A stretch of DNA of 64,000 bases, taken from contig NZ_CP061306.1 of the NCBI RefSeq assembly GCF_018687815.1, positions 1,178,001 through 1,242,000 of the forward strand, in the 5' to 3' direction. This document shows, in pieces, positions 53,515 through 62,888 of the stretch; position 1 is the stretch's first letter; the number at the start of each line of letters is the position of its first letter. The stretch comes from Polynucleobacter sp. JS-JIR-II-b4. Lineage in GTDB: Bacteria > Pseudomonadota > Gammaproteobacteria > Burkholderiales > Burkholderiaceae. A program made the position numbers and the translations under genes. Under the pieces are notes generated by a model. The model worked only from the letters and a program-made list of their open reading frames with translations, was not told where the DNA came from and ran no database searches.

Positions 53515-56274
53515 TTAGAGTGAACGTGCAACTTCAGTAACTTCAAATACCTCAAGCTGGTCACCTTCTTTGATGTCGTTGTAGCCTTTTAATGACAGGC
53601 CGCACTCGACACCGGCACGAACTTCTTTAGCATCATCTTTGAAGCGCTTGAGAGAGTCCAATTCACCAGTCCAAACAACGACGTTGTCACGCAAGAGACG
53701 AACGCTAGATGTGCGTTTAATGATTCCATCAACCACTAAGCAACCTGCAATTGCACCAACCTTAGATACCAAGAAGACCTGACGAATCTCAACGAGACCA
53801 GTGATTTCTTCTTTCTTATCTGGAGTCAACATGCCGCTCAGAGCCAACTTCACTTCATCCACTGCGTCATAAATAATGTTGTGATAGCGAATATCCACAC
53901 CATTGTTCTCGGCTAGCTTACGAGCTGCTGCATCTGCGCGGGAGTTAAATCCAAAAATAACTGCTTTAGAAGCAACAGCCAAATTAACGTCAGTTTCAGT
54001 AATACCACCAACGCCTGCGTGAACAATTTGAACTTTAACCTCTGGTGTAGATAGCTTCATTAATGACTGTGCCAAAGCTTCTTGAGAACCTTGTACGTCA
54101 GCCTTAATAATCAGCGGCAACAACTTCGCTTCAACCGCACCCTCTTCCATGTTTTCCATCATGGTTTCAAGCTTGAATGCCTGCTGTTTCGCTAACTTCA
54201 CATCACGGAACTTGCCTTGACGGAACAATGCGATTTCACGAGCTTTACGCTCATCAGGAACAACCTGCACTGACTCACCAGCTGCAGGAACATCGGCTAA
54301 ACCTTGAATTTCTACCGGAATAGATGGGCCTGCTTCGTTACATGGCTTGCCGTTTTCATCCAACATAGCGCGTACGCGTCCGTAGGTTGAACCCGCCAAC
54401 AACATATCCCCACGTTTGAGCGTGCCTGATTGAACCAATACGGTCGCAACTGGGCCCTTACCTTTATCCAAACGAGCTTCAATGACTAAGCCTTGAGCTG
54501 GCGCGTCTTTAGGCGCTTTCAATTCCAAGATTTCAGCTTGTAAGAGCACATTCTCTAGCAAGGCATCAATGCCCTCACCAGTTTTTGCGGATACCGGAAT
54601 AAATGGCACATCGCCACCGTATTCTTCGGGAACCACTTGCTCTGCCACCAACTCAGTTTTGACGCGCTCAGAATTGGCTTCTGGCTTATCAATCTTGTTA
54701 ATTGCCACCACAATTGGAACGCCACCTGCAAGTGCATGGTGAATCGCTTCTTTTGTTTGCGGCATCACGCCGTCATCTGCCGCAACAACCAAGATCACAA
54801 TGTCCGTTGCCTTAGCACCGCGAGCACGCATTGCCGTAAAGGCTTCGTGACCCGGAGTATCTAAGAAGGTAATCATGCCGCGTGGAGTTTCCACATGGTA
54901 TGCACCAATATGCTGAGTAATGCCACCAGCTTCACCGGTAGCTACTTTAGCTGCACGAATCTTATCAAGCAAAGAAGTTTTACCATGGTCAACGTGGCCC
55001 ATCACTGTAACGACTGGAGGACGTGGCAATAACTCTGCATCATGACCATCAGTACCAAGATCTAAATCTGGATCATCCAGTTTTGCAGCATGAGCTGTAT
55101 GGCCCATTTCTTCTACAAGAATCATTGCGGTATCTTGATCAAGTACTTGATTGATGGTGACCATCTGGCCCATACCCATCAACAACTTAATCACTTCAGC
55201 ACTCTTCACCGCCATTGCATGGGCTAACTCAGCAACAGTAATCGTTTCTGGAACATGAACGTCACGTACCACTGGCTCTGTTGGAACTTGGAAATTCGTA
55301 TCAACGTTCGCTTCAGCGATTTGACGCTGTTTCTTGCGTCCACCGCCTGAACGCCATCCACCAACACCACCAGAAGAATCGCCACGAGTCTTTAGGCCGC
55401 CAGGCTTCTTAGCGCCTTCTTCTTGCCAAGTGGATGATGTCTCAGAAGATTTAATAGTCTTGCCGCCAACTTTAGCAGCGGCCTTCTTTTTATCGTCAGC
55501 ACCTTCAACTTTTGCAGGTTTGTGCAAAGTACCTTTTTTCGCTTCTTCAGCAGCAATTTCACTTGGTGCTTTGAGAACACGTGCAGGAGCGCTCATCATG
55601 TCGCGAATCGCCAAAGCCTCAGCTTCAGCGGCAGCACGACGGACACGAATATCCGCTAATTCTTTTTCTTTGCTAGCAGCTAAATCTTTAGCTGCTTTAT
55701 CTGCTGCCGCCTTTTTCTCTGCTACTGCTGCAGCAGCAGCCGGCGCTGCATCTACAGGCGCCTCTTCTTTAGCAATTACTGGAGCTGCAACTTCTTTTTG
55801 ACGCGCTTCTTCAGCGGCCTTCATTTCTGCTTCTTGACGAGCCAATAACTCAGCCTGGCGTGTTGCTTCAGCTGCGCGCTTCTCTAATTCTTCTTCAGAA
55901 ATAACCGGCTTTGCCGGTGCTACTGGAGCAACTTCTTTAGCCGCTGGAACTGGAGTCTCTTCAGGCGCCTTATCACCGGCCTTAACGAGCACACGCTTTT
56001 TGCGAACTTCAACCTGCACAGTACGAGTGCGTCCAGCAGAATCCGCTTGACGAATTTCTGAGCTCTCGCGCTTGATTAGAGTAATCTTTTTGCGCGCGCC
56101 AGTATCTGCGCTGCCATGCTCTTTTTGCAAATGCTCAAGCAGGACAGTTTTGTCCTTTTCGGTAATGCTATCGTCCTCAGAACCTTTTTCGATACCGGCC
56201 GCCTTCAACTGCTCCAAGAGGTCTGGCGCGGTACGTTTTAATTCTTTAGCGAGTACTTTTACTGTTGTTGCCAT
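53515..56274 (-). CDS. infB: translation initiation factor IF-2
   Basis: 919 aa. An IF2 N-terminal mini-domain ([20 protein letters not shown]) precedes a long low-complexity Ala/Lys/Glu region (about residues 90-330). Then come the G domain with [38 protein letters not shown] and [13 protein letters not shown], and the OB and fMet-tRNA-binding C-terminal domains ([20 protein letters not shown]). It positions initiator tRNA and joins subunits. Antisense open frames in the low-complexity region are composition artefacts. Confidence 0.97.
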   Translation of the reverse strand: MATTVKVLAKELKRTAPDLLEQLKAAGIEKGSEDDSITEKDKTVLLEHLQKEHGSADTGARKKITLIKRESSEIRQADSAGRTRTVQVEVRKKRVLVKAGDKAPEETPVPAAKEVAPVAPAKPVISEEELEKRAAEATRQAELLARQEAEMKAAEEARQKEVAAPVIAKEEAPVDAAPAAAAAVAEKKAAADKAAKDLAASKEKELADIRVRRAAAEAEALAIRDMMSAPARVLKAPSEIAAEEAKKGTLHKPAKVEGADDKKKAAAKVGGKTIKSSETSSTWQEEGAKKPGGLKTRGDSSGGVGGWRSGGGRKKQRQIAEANVDTNFQVPTEPVVRDVHVPETITVAELAHAMAVKSAEVIKLLMGMGQMVTINQVLDQDTAMILVEEMGHTAHAAKLDDPDLDLGTDGHDAELLPRPPVVTVMGHVDHGKTSLLDKIRAAKVATGEAGGITQHIGAYHVETPRGMITFLDTPGHEAFTAMRARGAKATDIVILVVAADDGVMPQTKEAIHHALAGGVPIVVAINKIDKPEANSERVKTELVAEQVVPEEYGGDVPFIPVSAKTGEGIDALLENVLLQAEILELKAPKDAPAQGLVIEARLDKGKGPVATVLVQSGTLKRGDMLLAGSTYGRVRAMLDENGKPCNEAGPSIPVEIQGLADVPAAGESVQVVPDERKAREIALFRQGKFRDVKLAKQQAFKLETMMENMEEGAVEAKLLPLIIKADVQGSQEALAQSLMKLSTPEVKVQIVHAGVGGITETDVNLAVASKAVIFGFNSRADAAARKLAENNGVDIRYHNIIYDAVDEVKLALSGMLTPDKKEEITGLVEIRQVFLVSKVGAIAGCLVVDGIIKRTSSVRLLRDNVVVWTGELDSLKRFKDDAKEVRAGVECGLSLKGYNDIKEGDQLEVFEVTEVARSL

Positions 56275-56287
56275 GCACTACTTCCTC

Positions 56288-57769
56288 TCATGAAGTAAAC
56301 CAATGTTCGCGCGCTTTCATGATGAGCGTTTTCGCAGTTTCTTCGTCAATTTGTGTCGCCTCAACCAGCTCATCAACAGCTAGTTCAGCAAGGTCGTCAC
56401 GGGTATGTACCTGATTGTCAGCAAGCTTAGCAATCAGTTCTGTAGTCATTCCCTCTAAGGAACGTAAGTCTTGTGACACTTCGCCAATACGCTCTTCTTT
56501 TGCCAACTCCATGGTTAACAAAGAATCACGAGCGCGTGTACGCAACTCATTCACAGTATCTTCATCGAATGAATCAATCTCTAACATTTCAGACAATGGT
56601 ACGTAGGCCACCTCTTCTAATGTGTTGAAACCTTCTTCAATCAAAATATCAGCCACTTCCTGGTCTACGTCCAACTTGTCCATAAACAATTGACGTACAG
56701 AAGAAGCTTCTTTTTCTGTTTTCTCAGCAGACTCTTCAGGAGTCATGATGTTGATCTGCCAACCAGTCAAATCACTCGCCAAACGAACGTTCTGTCCACT
56801 GCGGCCAATGGCGATTGCTAAATTCTCTTCGTCAACCACTACATCCATTGCATGACGCTCTTCATCAACCACGATTGATGAAACTTGCGCTGGAGCCAAA
56901 GCACCAATTACAAATTGGGCTGGATCTTCTGACCACAATACGATATCCACTGCTTCGCCAGCAACTTCGTTACGAACCGCAGTCACACGGGTACCACGTA
57001 CGCCAACGCAAGTGCCAATTGGATCGATGCGCTTGTCATAAGTAATCACCGCAATTTTTGCGCGGATACCAGGATCACGGGCAGCGCCTTTGATCTCCAA
57101 TAAACCCTGCTCCATCTCAGGAACTTCGTTCTCAAACAACTTGATCAAGAAATCTGGGCAAGTACGGGAGAGTTCGATTTGTGGACCACGTGCTTCACGA
57201 TCCACTTTAAGGATATATGCGCGAACACGGTCGCCAGAACGTAAGTTCTCTTTCGGAATCATTTGATCGCGGCGGAGCAATGCTTCAACACGACCAGATT
57301 CAATAATCAGGCCATTCTTGTCTGCACGTTTGACGGTACCGGTCATGACTTTTTCGCCACGCTCAAGGTAGTCGTTCAAAATCTGTTCACGTTCAGCGTC
57401 ACGAATGCGTTGCAAGATCACTTGCTTAGCAGCTTGTGCACCGATACGACCAAACGCTAAAGATTCGATTTGCTCTTCGATGTAGTCGCCAACTTCCATG
57501 TCAGCGAGTTGCTCTTGGGCTTCAAATTGCAGAATCTCTTTGTCCGGCTCTTGCAAACCAGCTTCATTGGGCACAACCAACCAGCGACGGAAGGTTTCGT
57601 ATTCACCAGTTTCACGATCAATCGCAACGCGGATATCCACATCTTCTGTAGCGTAGCGCTTCTTAGTCGCAGAGGCTAAAGCCATCTCCAACGCTTCGAA
57701 TACGATAGCTTGATCAACGTTCTTTTCACGCGCTAACGCGTCTGCCAACATGAGAACTTCTCGGCTCAT
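56288..57769 (-). CDS. nusA: transcription termination/antitermination factor NusA
   Basis: 493 aa with the proteobacterial layout. The RNA-polymerase-binding N-terminal domain starts [20 protein letters not shown]. Then come S1 ([19 protein letters not shown]), KH1 and KH2 ([40 protein letters not shown]), and two C-terminal acidic repeats ([20 protein letters not shown] and the final [15 protein letters not shown]). It controls pausing and termination. Its start overlaps the rimP stop by four bases. In E. coli NusA regulates its own operon. Confidence 0.97.
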   Translation of the reverse strand: MSREVLMLADALAREKNVDQAIVFEALEMALASATKKRYATEDVDIRVAIDRETGEYETFRRWLVVPNEAGLQEPDKEILQFEAQEQLADMEVGDYIEEQIESLAFGRIGAQAAKQVILQRIRDAEREQILNDYLERGEKVMTGTVKRADKNGLIIESGRVEALLRRDQMIPKENLRSGDRVRAYILKVDREARGPQIELSRTCPDFLIKLFENEVPEMEQGLLEIKGAARDPGIRAKIAVITYDKRIDPIGTCVGVRGTRVTAVRNEVAGEAVDIVLWSEDPAQFVIGALAPAQVSSIVVDEERHAMDVVVDEENLAIAIGRSGQNVRLASDLTGWQINIMTPEESAEKTEKEASSVRQLFMDKLDVDQEVADILIEEGFNTLEEVAYVPLSEMLEIDSFDEDTVNELRTRARDSLLTMELAKEERIGEVSQDLRSLEGMTTELIAKLADNQVHTRDDLAELAVDELVEATQIDEETAKTLIMKAREHWFTS

Positions 57770-58257
57770 GACTTTCTTCCTTTGAAATCAATAACAGGGA
57801 CCAACCGAGTCTTATCGACCTCGGCTAAAGAGAACTCCAATTGAGAGGGCTGACCATCAGCACCCTCAAATACCAAACCAAACTTTGCATCCGGTGAATT
57901 CAACTCACCACTCAGCAAACCTTGCAACTCACCACGAAAATTCTTGCGACCGCCAACTGCCACGCGCAACTTCAAATCTACTTGCATTCCAGCAAAGCGC
58001 TCATAATCAGCGGCACTTTTCACTGGACGATCCAATCCTGGAGATGAAATCTCTAAACGCTCATAAGGAATGTTTTCAACTGGCAAGGTGTAGCTCAACT
58101 GATGGCTTACCTTCTCGCAATCCAAAACAGAAATCAAGCGTTCGTAATCTGGGTTTTCAATCGTGACGCGCAGCAATCCTCCGGCTTCACGCTCTATCTC
58201 CACTAGCGTGTAACCCAAGTTTTCCAGCTCTGCAGAGATAACCTGCTGATCCTTCAC
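57766..58257 (-). CDS. rimP: ribosome maturation factor RimP
   Basis: 163 aa. The N-terminal alpha/beta domain has [20 protein letters not shown] and VEKVSH-type [16 protein letters not shown], with the family motif [20 protein letters not shown]. The C-terminal SH3-like domain follows. It acts in 30S assembly. It is the first gene of rimP-nusA-infB-rbfA-truB. The start is probably the GTG at 58257. An unusual structured leader (58279-58391) lies upstream. Confidence 0.94.
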   Translation of the reverse strand: MKDQQVISAELENLGYTLVEIEREAGGLLRVTIENPDYERLISVLDCEKVSHQLSYTLPVENIPYERLEISSPGLDRPVKSAADYERFAGMQVDLKLRVAVGGRKNFRGELQGLLSGELNSPDAKFGLVFEGADGQPSQLEFSLAEVDKTRLVPVIDFKGRKS

Positions 58258-58281
58258 GACACCCCTTCATACCAAAATGGC

Positions 58282-58307
58282 AAAAAAAAATGGGCTTCAA
58301 AGCCCAT
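58282..58307 (-). terminator. intrinsic terminator-like hairpin directly upstream of rimP
   Basis: ATGGGCTT (58290-58297) and AAGCCCAT (58300-58307) pair perfectly. On the minus strand they are followed by nine Ts (58282-58290), a textbook terminator. It stands only about 25 bases before the rimP start. Either it ends read-through from rluB or it is an attenuator in the rimP-nusA leader. Confidence 0.75.
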
Positions 58308-58365
58308 ATTCTCGAAATTCAGAACAGGCCGACTTACGTTGATCGCAACATCAGTCGGTAACTAC

Positions 58366-58388
58366 TAAAAACAGCAGAATCCTGCTGT
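58366..58388 (-). terminator. hairpin with short T-run between rluB and rimP
   Basis: ACAGCAG (58371-58377) and CTGCTGT (58382-58388) enclose a four-base loop and are followed by TTTTT on the minus strand. It lies 43 bases past the rluB stop and fits as its terminator. However it also follows directly after a TATAAT, so it could be the first hairpin of the rimP leader. Confidence 0.6.
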
Positions 58389-58397
58389 AAGACCGAA

Positions 58398-58403
58398 ATT
58401 ATA
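58398..58403 (-). promoter_or_regulatory. perfect -10 hexamer upstream of rimP
   Basis: TATAAT on the minus strand, with no good -35 at 16-18 bases (TTGTAT lies at 20). If used, transcription would start near 58391 and run through both leader hairpins into rimP. Confidence 0.4.
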
Positions 58404-58430
58404 GCCTATTTGGCAGAAAACTGATACAAA

Positions 58431-60233
58431 TCAGAAGCTTTCGCCCGGATTACGGGGTTTTCTAGGTCCTTTATTGAAGGGTTTGCGCCCTTTTGGTGCG
58501 CTACGTTTAGGCCCATTTCCAGGACTCTGGGGGTTACCCGTCACAAAAGCAGACTGCCCGTGGTGAACTTTGCCACCTTTACTGCGGTTTTGGCCCTGAC
58601 CACCTTGACCACCCTGTCCGCTTTGCCCGCCTCGACCGCCTTGACCACCCTGCCCAGGTCTGCCACCTTGAGTGCGACCACGGAAAGGTCCGCGCCCTTC
58701 GCCAGAACTACTGCCGCCACCAGGTTTTCCACCTCTACCCTGATGCGTTAAGCCATTATGGCCGCTAGCAAGGGTTAAAGCATCACGGGATCCCCAGTAA
58801 GAAACGGAGGTTTGCATTGGATCCGGCTGGAAATCTTCTCCAACTGGACGACGATCACGGTTATTCGAATTAGCGTTAGGGTTGCGACCCTTATCTTGAG
58901 GCTGTGGCATTTTTAAGCCAGCAGACTTCATCAAGTTATAGATGCCGCCGGCCTCAATCTCTTCCCATTTGCCACGACGTAAGCGTGGAGGTAATAAGAA
59001 AATGCCATAACGAGTTCGGATTAAGCGAGATACCGTATGACCAACAGCTTCAAACATACGACGCACTTCGCGATTACGACCTTCACTTAATGCAACGTGA
59101 TACCAACGGTTAGCGCCTTCGCCGCCGCCCATCGCTAGGCGCAAGAATTTAGCTTGACCATCATCGAGCGTAATGCCACTCTTTAAGAGCGAAGTATTTT
59201 CTTGACTCAAGTCACCTAAGATACGCACGGCGTATTCACGCTCGACACCGTAACGTGGATGCATCAAACGATTGGCTAATTCACCAGAAGTGGTGAATAA
59301 CAAAAGACCTTCGGTATTAAAGTCCAAGCGACCTACCGCAATCCAACGCCCTTGACGCGGTTTAGGTAAACGATCAAATACAGTTGGACGACCTTCAGGA
59401 TCAGACTGACTCACGATCTCCCCAGCTGGCTTGTGATACATGATCACGCGTGGCGGCTTAGTCTGAATCTTGCGATGTACTGGCTTGCCATTGATGCGTA
59501 CTTGATCTGTTGGTCCAATACGTTGACCAATGTGGGCTGGCAATCCATTAACTGATACTCGCCCTTGAATAATCAAGTCTTCCATATCGCGACGGGATCC
59601 CATACCAACATCAGCCAATACCTTGTGCAACTTAACGGTATCTTCATCATCAGCATCATCATCTAAACCATCGAGGTCAGACCAAACTTCATCACGCAAA
59701 CTGAGCGGGAGGTCATCAACGTTCGCAAACTGCAGACTACTCATTTCCTCATCGGTTGGCACATCTGAATCTTCATCTTCGCGTGAGCGTTGTGCACGTT
59801 GCGCGCGACGCTCTGCACCAGTTTGATGAGATACCTCGTTCTCATTCACGCCATCGGGATTTTTTAATTCCTCAACTTCTGGAGCATCTAAAGCCGCGTC
59901 AAACTCACCAGAGACAACTGAAGCAAACAAAGCCTCACTCTCAGCTGGATTGGGGGCTAATTTAGAAGATTGGTTATTGCCTTGATTGTTACCACCTTCG
60001 CGCGGACCATTGGCATCACCACCTTCACGGCGTGGTCGATCTTTATTGAATGGGCGCTTCTTATTAAACGGGTGTTTACTGCCTCCGGCACCTTGGCGGC
60101 GCGGGCGACGTTCACCACGCTCTCCACCTTCAGACTTTTGGCCATCGGAGTTCGATGGTGCAGCATCTGCATTAGAAGGGGTTGCCGATGGATTTACTAC
60201 CGGGGATGAATCGTTTTCGTTAGAGCTTGTCAT
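58431..60233 (-). CDS. rluB: RluB-like 23S rRNA pseudouridine synthase with long disordered ends
   Basis: 600 aa, about twice the E. coli RluB length. Residues 1-195 are low in complexity (Asn, Arg, Gly, acidic). An S4 RNA-binding domain follows at about 203-255 ([20 protein letters not shown]). The RsuA-type catalytic domain has [20 protein letters not shown] (Asp) and [20 protein letters not shown]. The last 80 residues are Gly/Gln-rich tandem repeats ([20 protein letters not shown]). It probably modifies 23S helix 89. It starts six bases after scpB ends. Confidence 0.92.
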   Translation of the reverse strand: MTSSNENDSSPVVNPSATPSNADAAPSNSDGQKSEGGERGERRPRRQGAGGSKHPFNKKRPFNKDRPRREGGDANGPREGGNNQGNNQSSKLAPNPAESEALFASVVSGEFDAALDAPEVEELKNPDGVNENEVSHQTGAERRAQRAQRSREDEDSDVPTDEEMSSLQFANVDDLPLSLRDEVWSDLDGLDDDADDEDTVKLHKVLADVGMGSRRDMEDLIIQGRVSVNGLPAHIGQRIGPTDQVRINGKPVHRKIQTKPPRVIMYHKPAGEIVSQSDPEGRPTVFDRLPKPRQGRWIAVGRLDFNTEGLLLFTTSGELANRLMHPRYGVEREYAVRILGDLSQENTSLLKSGITLDDGQAKFLRLAMGGGEGANRWYHVALSEGRNREVRRMFEAVGHTVSRLIRTRYGIFLLPPRLRRGKWEEIEAGGIYNLMKSAGLKMPQPQDKGRNPNANSNNRDRRPVGEDFQPDPMQTSVSYWGSRDALTLASGHNGLTHQGRGGKPGGGSSSGEGRGPFRGRTQGGRPGQGGQGGRGGQSGQGGQGGQGQNRSKGGKVHHGQSAFVTGNPQSPGNGPKRSAPKGRKPFNKGPRKPRNPGESF

Positions 60234-60239
60234 TAATTA

Positions 60240-60968
60240 TTATTTTGTTTCGTCTGGGTTGTCTTCAGACTCAGGGGTAACTTCTTTAGCCTCTTCTTCA
60301 GAAACCTCAATACTGGTTTCTTCTAAAGTTGCTTCGGTTGTGTCTTCGTCAATCTCGCTCACCTCTTGAGCATCTGCATCAATCACTACTGTCTCAACAG
60401 TGGCAGATGGATCAAACTCCATCACCGCTTGACCTAATTGCGCTGCAGCAGCCATTGGCGCCGCATCTTCCAAAATCGGCAAGCTTTGCAAATTGGTCAG
60501 ACTGAGATCATCTAAAAATTGTTTCGTGGTGGCATATAAGCCTGGGCGACCAATGGTTTCTTTATGACCAATTACCTCAACCCAACCACGATCTTCTAAT
60601 TGCTTCATTACGTTACTACTCACAGCAACACCACGAATTTCTTCGATCTCACCACGGGTTACAGGTTGGCGGTAAGCGATGATGGCTAAAGTTTCCATAA
60701 CAGCACGTGAATACTTCGGCGGCTTTTCTGGAGTCAGGCGATCAAGGTACTCACGCATCGAAAGACGGCTTTGAAAACGCCAGCCAGTTGCGATATGCAC
60801 TAATTCCATACCCTTGTCATCCCAAGCGCGTTGCAGCTCGACTAATGCTTCATCGATATCTGCCGTAGTGATGTCTTCTATAAATAAGCGAGACAAATCA
60901 GCAACGGTGAGTGGTTCCTGTGCGCACAGGAGGGCTGTTTCAATAACGCGCTTATTGTGATCGTCCAT
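60240..60968 (-). CDS. scpB: segregation and condensation protein ScpB
   Basis: 242 aa. Two winged-helix domains span about residues 1-170: [40 protein letters not shown] and [20 protein letters not shown] with [20 protein letters not shown]. The tail from about 185 is very acidic. With ScpA and Smc it forms the condensin that compacts DNA. No scpA is adjacent. The order scpB-rluB is common in bacteria. Confidence 0.95.
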   Translation of the reverse strand: MDDHNKRVIETALLCAQEPLTVADLSRLFIEDITTADIDEALVELQRAWDDKGMELVHIATGWRFQSRLSMREYLDRLTPEKPPKYSRAVMETLAIIAYRQPVTRGEIEEIRGVAVSSNVMKQLEDRGWVEVIGHKETIGRPGLYATTKQFLDDLSLTNLQSLPILEDAAPMAAAAQLGQAVMEFDPSATVETVVIDADAQEVSEIDEDTTEATLEETSIEVSEEEAKEVTPESEDNPDETK

Positions 60969-61154
60969 AAAATTCGGGCTACCAGGAGTGATCCTGACTA
61001 GGCTTTAAAAGGTATTTAGTAATGGGTTTTGGTGTTCTCAAGCTACTACGGGCAATCCATCTCATCAATTCTTCTTGGGATATGCCCGCGCTGAAACGAA
61101 GTACTTTTCGTTCACCTTGCGCCCATTATAAGGTAGGCTCAATACAATAGCCAC
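60969..61154. other. 186-base divergent region between scpB and the patatin gene
   Basis: No RNA gene or strong promoter seen. On the minus strand an ATG at 61065 opens a 28-codon frame ending at 60979 (MRWIARSSLRTPKPITKYLL and eight more residues), 10 bases before the scpB start. It could be a leader peptide but has no clear support. Confidence 0.3.
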
Positions 61155-62078
61155 ATGCACAAGAATTCCACCAAACCCCCTTTATCCCTGCCTGAGGCCA
61201 TCCATTCCTTGGAGCGCCGTCGACTCCTCAGCCTCGGAATTGGCATGGGCGCCCTCCTTGGGGGTGCAGGTTTGAGCTCTTGTAGCCTTGTTGGGGCTAA
61301 AAAGCCTGTAGTTGGCTTAGTTCTAGGCGCTGGAGCAGCTCGAGGTTTTGCTCACGTGGGTGTCATCAAGGCATTAGAAGCCCAAGGCATCAGACCCGAT
61401 ATTGTTGTTGGTAGTAGCGCTGGCAGCGTGATTGCCACCCTACTCGCATCAGGCGCTACTGGGAATGATCTCAATCGCTTAGCCCTCAATCTAGATGAGG
61501 CCACGATTGCCGACTGGGGCCTCCCATTTGCCGGCCGATTTGGCGGACTCATCAAGGGAGATGCCCTGCAAAATATGGTGAATCGAGAAGTGCAAAATAA
61601 ATCGATTGAACAAATGCGCATCCCCTTAGGAATTGTTGCTACTGAATTGCAATCTGGCCAAGGGGTTCTATTTAGAACAGGCAATACCGGTTTAGCCGTT
61701 CGCGCATCTTGCAGCGTACCCGGAGTATTTCAGCCGGCAGTGATCAGTGGCAAAGAATATGTCGATGGTGGTTTGGTGGCGCCAGTACCAGTCAGTTATG
61801 CAAGACAGATGGGGGCAACCTTAGTCATTGCAGTAAATATTTCTTCCGAACCGGTTCATCAAGACGCCAGCGGAACCTTAGGCGTCTTGCAACAAACCAT
61901 CTCTATCATGCAGAGAAGCATCAATCAGTACGAACTCAAAAGCGCTGATATCGTGATTCAGCCGCAGTTAAAACAAATGGGTAGCGGTGATTTCAAATCC
62001 AGAAATGCCGCCATACTCGCCGGTGAAGCTGCGGCGCAAGAGCAAATGGGTTTGATTAAAGAGAAGCTGAAAGGCTAG
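61155..62078 (+). CDS. patatin-like phospholipase, predicted lipoprotein
   Basis: 307 aa. A twin-arginine-like signal ERRRLLSLGIGMGALLGG ends in a lipobox LSSC (Cys43), so it is probably lipid-anchored in the periplasm. The patatin domain has the oxyanion loop GLVLGAGAARGFAHVGV, the nucleophile elbow VVGSSAGSVIA (Ser88) and the second catalytic residue in YVDGGLVAPVPV (Asp). It resembles the RssA/NTE group. Substrate lipids are unknown. It is a single gene convergent with the NlpC/P60 gene. Confidence 0.9.
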   Translation: MHKNSTKPPLSLPEAIHSLERRRLLSLGIGMGALLGGAGLSSCSLVGAKKPVVGLVLGAGAARGFAHVGVIKALEAQGIRPDIVVGSSAGSVIATLLASGATGNDLNRLALNLDEATIADWGLPFAGRFGGLIKGDALQNMVNREVQNKSIEQMRIPLGIVATELQSGQGVLFRTGNTGLAVRASCSVPGVFQPAVISGKEYVDGGLVAPVPVSYARQMGATLVIAVNISSEPVHQDASGTLGVLQQTISIMQRSINQYELKSADIVIQPQLKQMGSGDFKSRNAAILAGEAAAQEQMGLIKEKLKG

Positions 62079-62104
62079 CAACCATTAAGCTGCAGAGCAC
62101 TTGA

Positions 62105-62752
62105 TTAAAGACTGCGTGATTTGCGCTTGAGATTTTTGACTTCGTTGAGAAGCTCTTGACGCTCAGAGTCATCCAGATTATCACTGCCATCTAAACGACG
62201 TGCTCCGTCAAAACGTTTATCCCAATAGAGACTGCCGAGATCATCCACACGGACATTGGTACCTTTAGAAGGTGAGTGAATGAATTTGTTATCGCCCACA
62301 TAAATTCCGACGTGAGAAAAAGTGAGTCGCATCGTATTAAAAAATACAAGATCTCCTGGCTGCAATTCTTCACGGGTAATCGGCTTACCAACACGACTCA
62401 TTTGCGTTGACTTGCGTGGCAATAAGAATCCCAGCTTATCTTTAAAGACATAGCCAACAAAGCTACTGCCATCTAATCCAGACTGCGGTAATTCTGTATC
62501 CCAGCGATAGCGCACGCCAATAACTTCCATAGCGCGGTTAATTAATTCCTCTGATTTGCCAGTCACGGTATCGGCCAAGCGGTCTGATACTCGGGCGATA
62601 TAAGAGCGCCCTGCTTGGAACATACTTTCCTTAGGAACTGCCGTATCGGAGGATGCCTCTACCGCCGTATCAACCGCATAGGCAGATACAGAGATGATGG
62701 CGCCTAAACCTAGGCCCAGCAGTTTCAAAAGAAGTGCTTTTTTCAATGACAT
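62105..62752 (-). CDS. NlpC/P60 (C40) family protein lacking the catalytic cysteine
   Basis: 215 aa with a Sec signal peptide (cut near VSAYA, residue 26). The NlpC/P60 domain spans about 68-185: NRAMEVIGVRYRWD, LQPGDLVFFNTMRLTFSHVG with the catalytic His147, and KFIHSPSKGTNV. At the nucleophile position the usual DCSGF reads DGSSF: residue 95 is Gly (codon GGC at 62468-62470) instead of Cys, and the next-but-one Gly is Ser. The enzyme is therefore predicted inactive as a cysteine endopeptidase. It could be a binding or regulatory pseudoenzyme. Confidence 0.87.
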   Translation of the reverse strand: MSLKKALLLKLLGLGLGAIISVSAYAVDTAVEASSDTAVPKESMFQAGRSYIARVSDRLADTVTGKSEELINRAMEVIGVRYRWDTELPQSGLDGSSFVGYVFKDKLGFLLPRKSTQMSRVGKPITREELQPGDLVFFNTMRLTFSHVGIYVGDNKFIHSPSKGTNVRVDDLGSLYWDKRFDGARRLDGSDNLDDSERQELLNEVKNLKRKSRSL

Positions 62753-62888
62753 CGGATCAGTTTAACAAAGAACCCTCAATTAACCAAGTCTTCACTCTAT
62801 GCTTAAGTCTTTGTTTATAAAGATAAAATTGCTTTATATCAGGGCAAATGCACCAAATTAGCCCATTCAAGGGGGGTTGATCCACTAT

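Noticed and set aside
55334-55801. 155-codon antisense frame inside infB
   Set aside because: It is opposite the Ala/Lys/Glu-rich low-complexity part of IF-2; the biased codons remove stops on the other strand. No start signal or family match.
59986-60369. 127-codon antisense frame over rluB and scpB
   Set aside because: Same cause: low-complexity coding on the real strand. It spans two real genes and has no recognisable domain.
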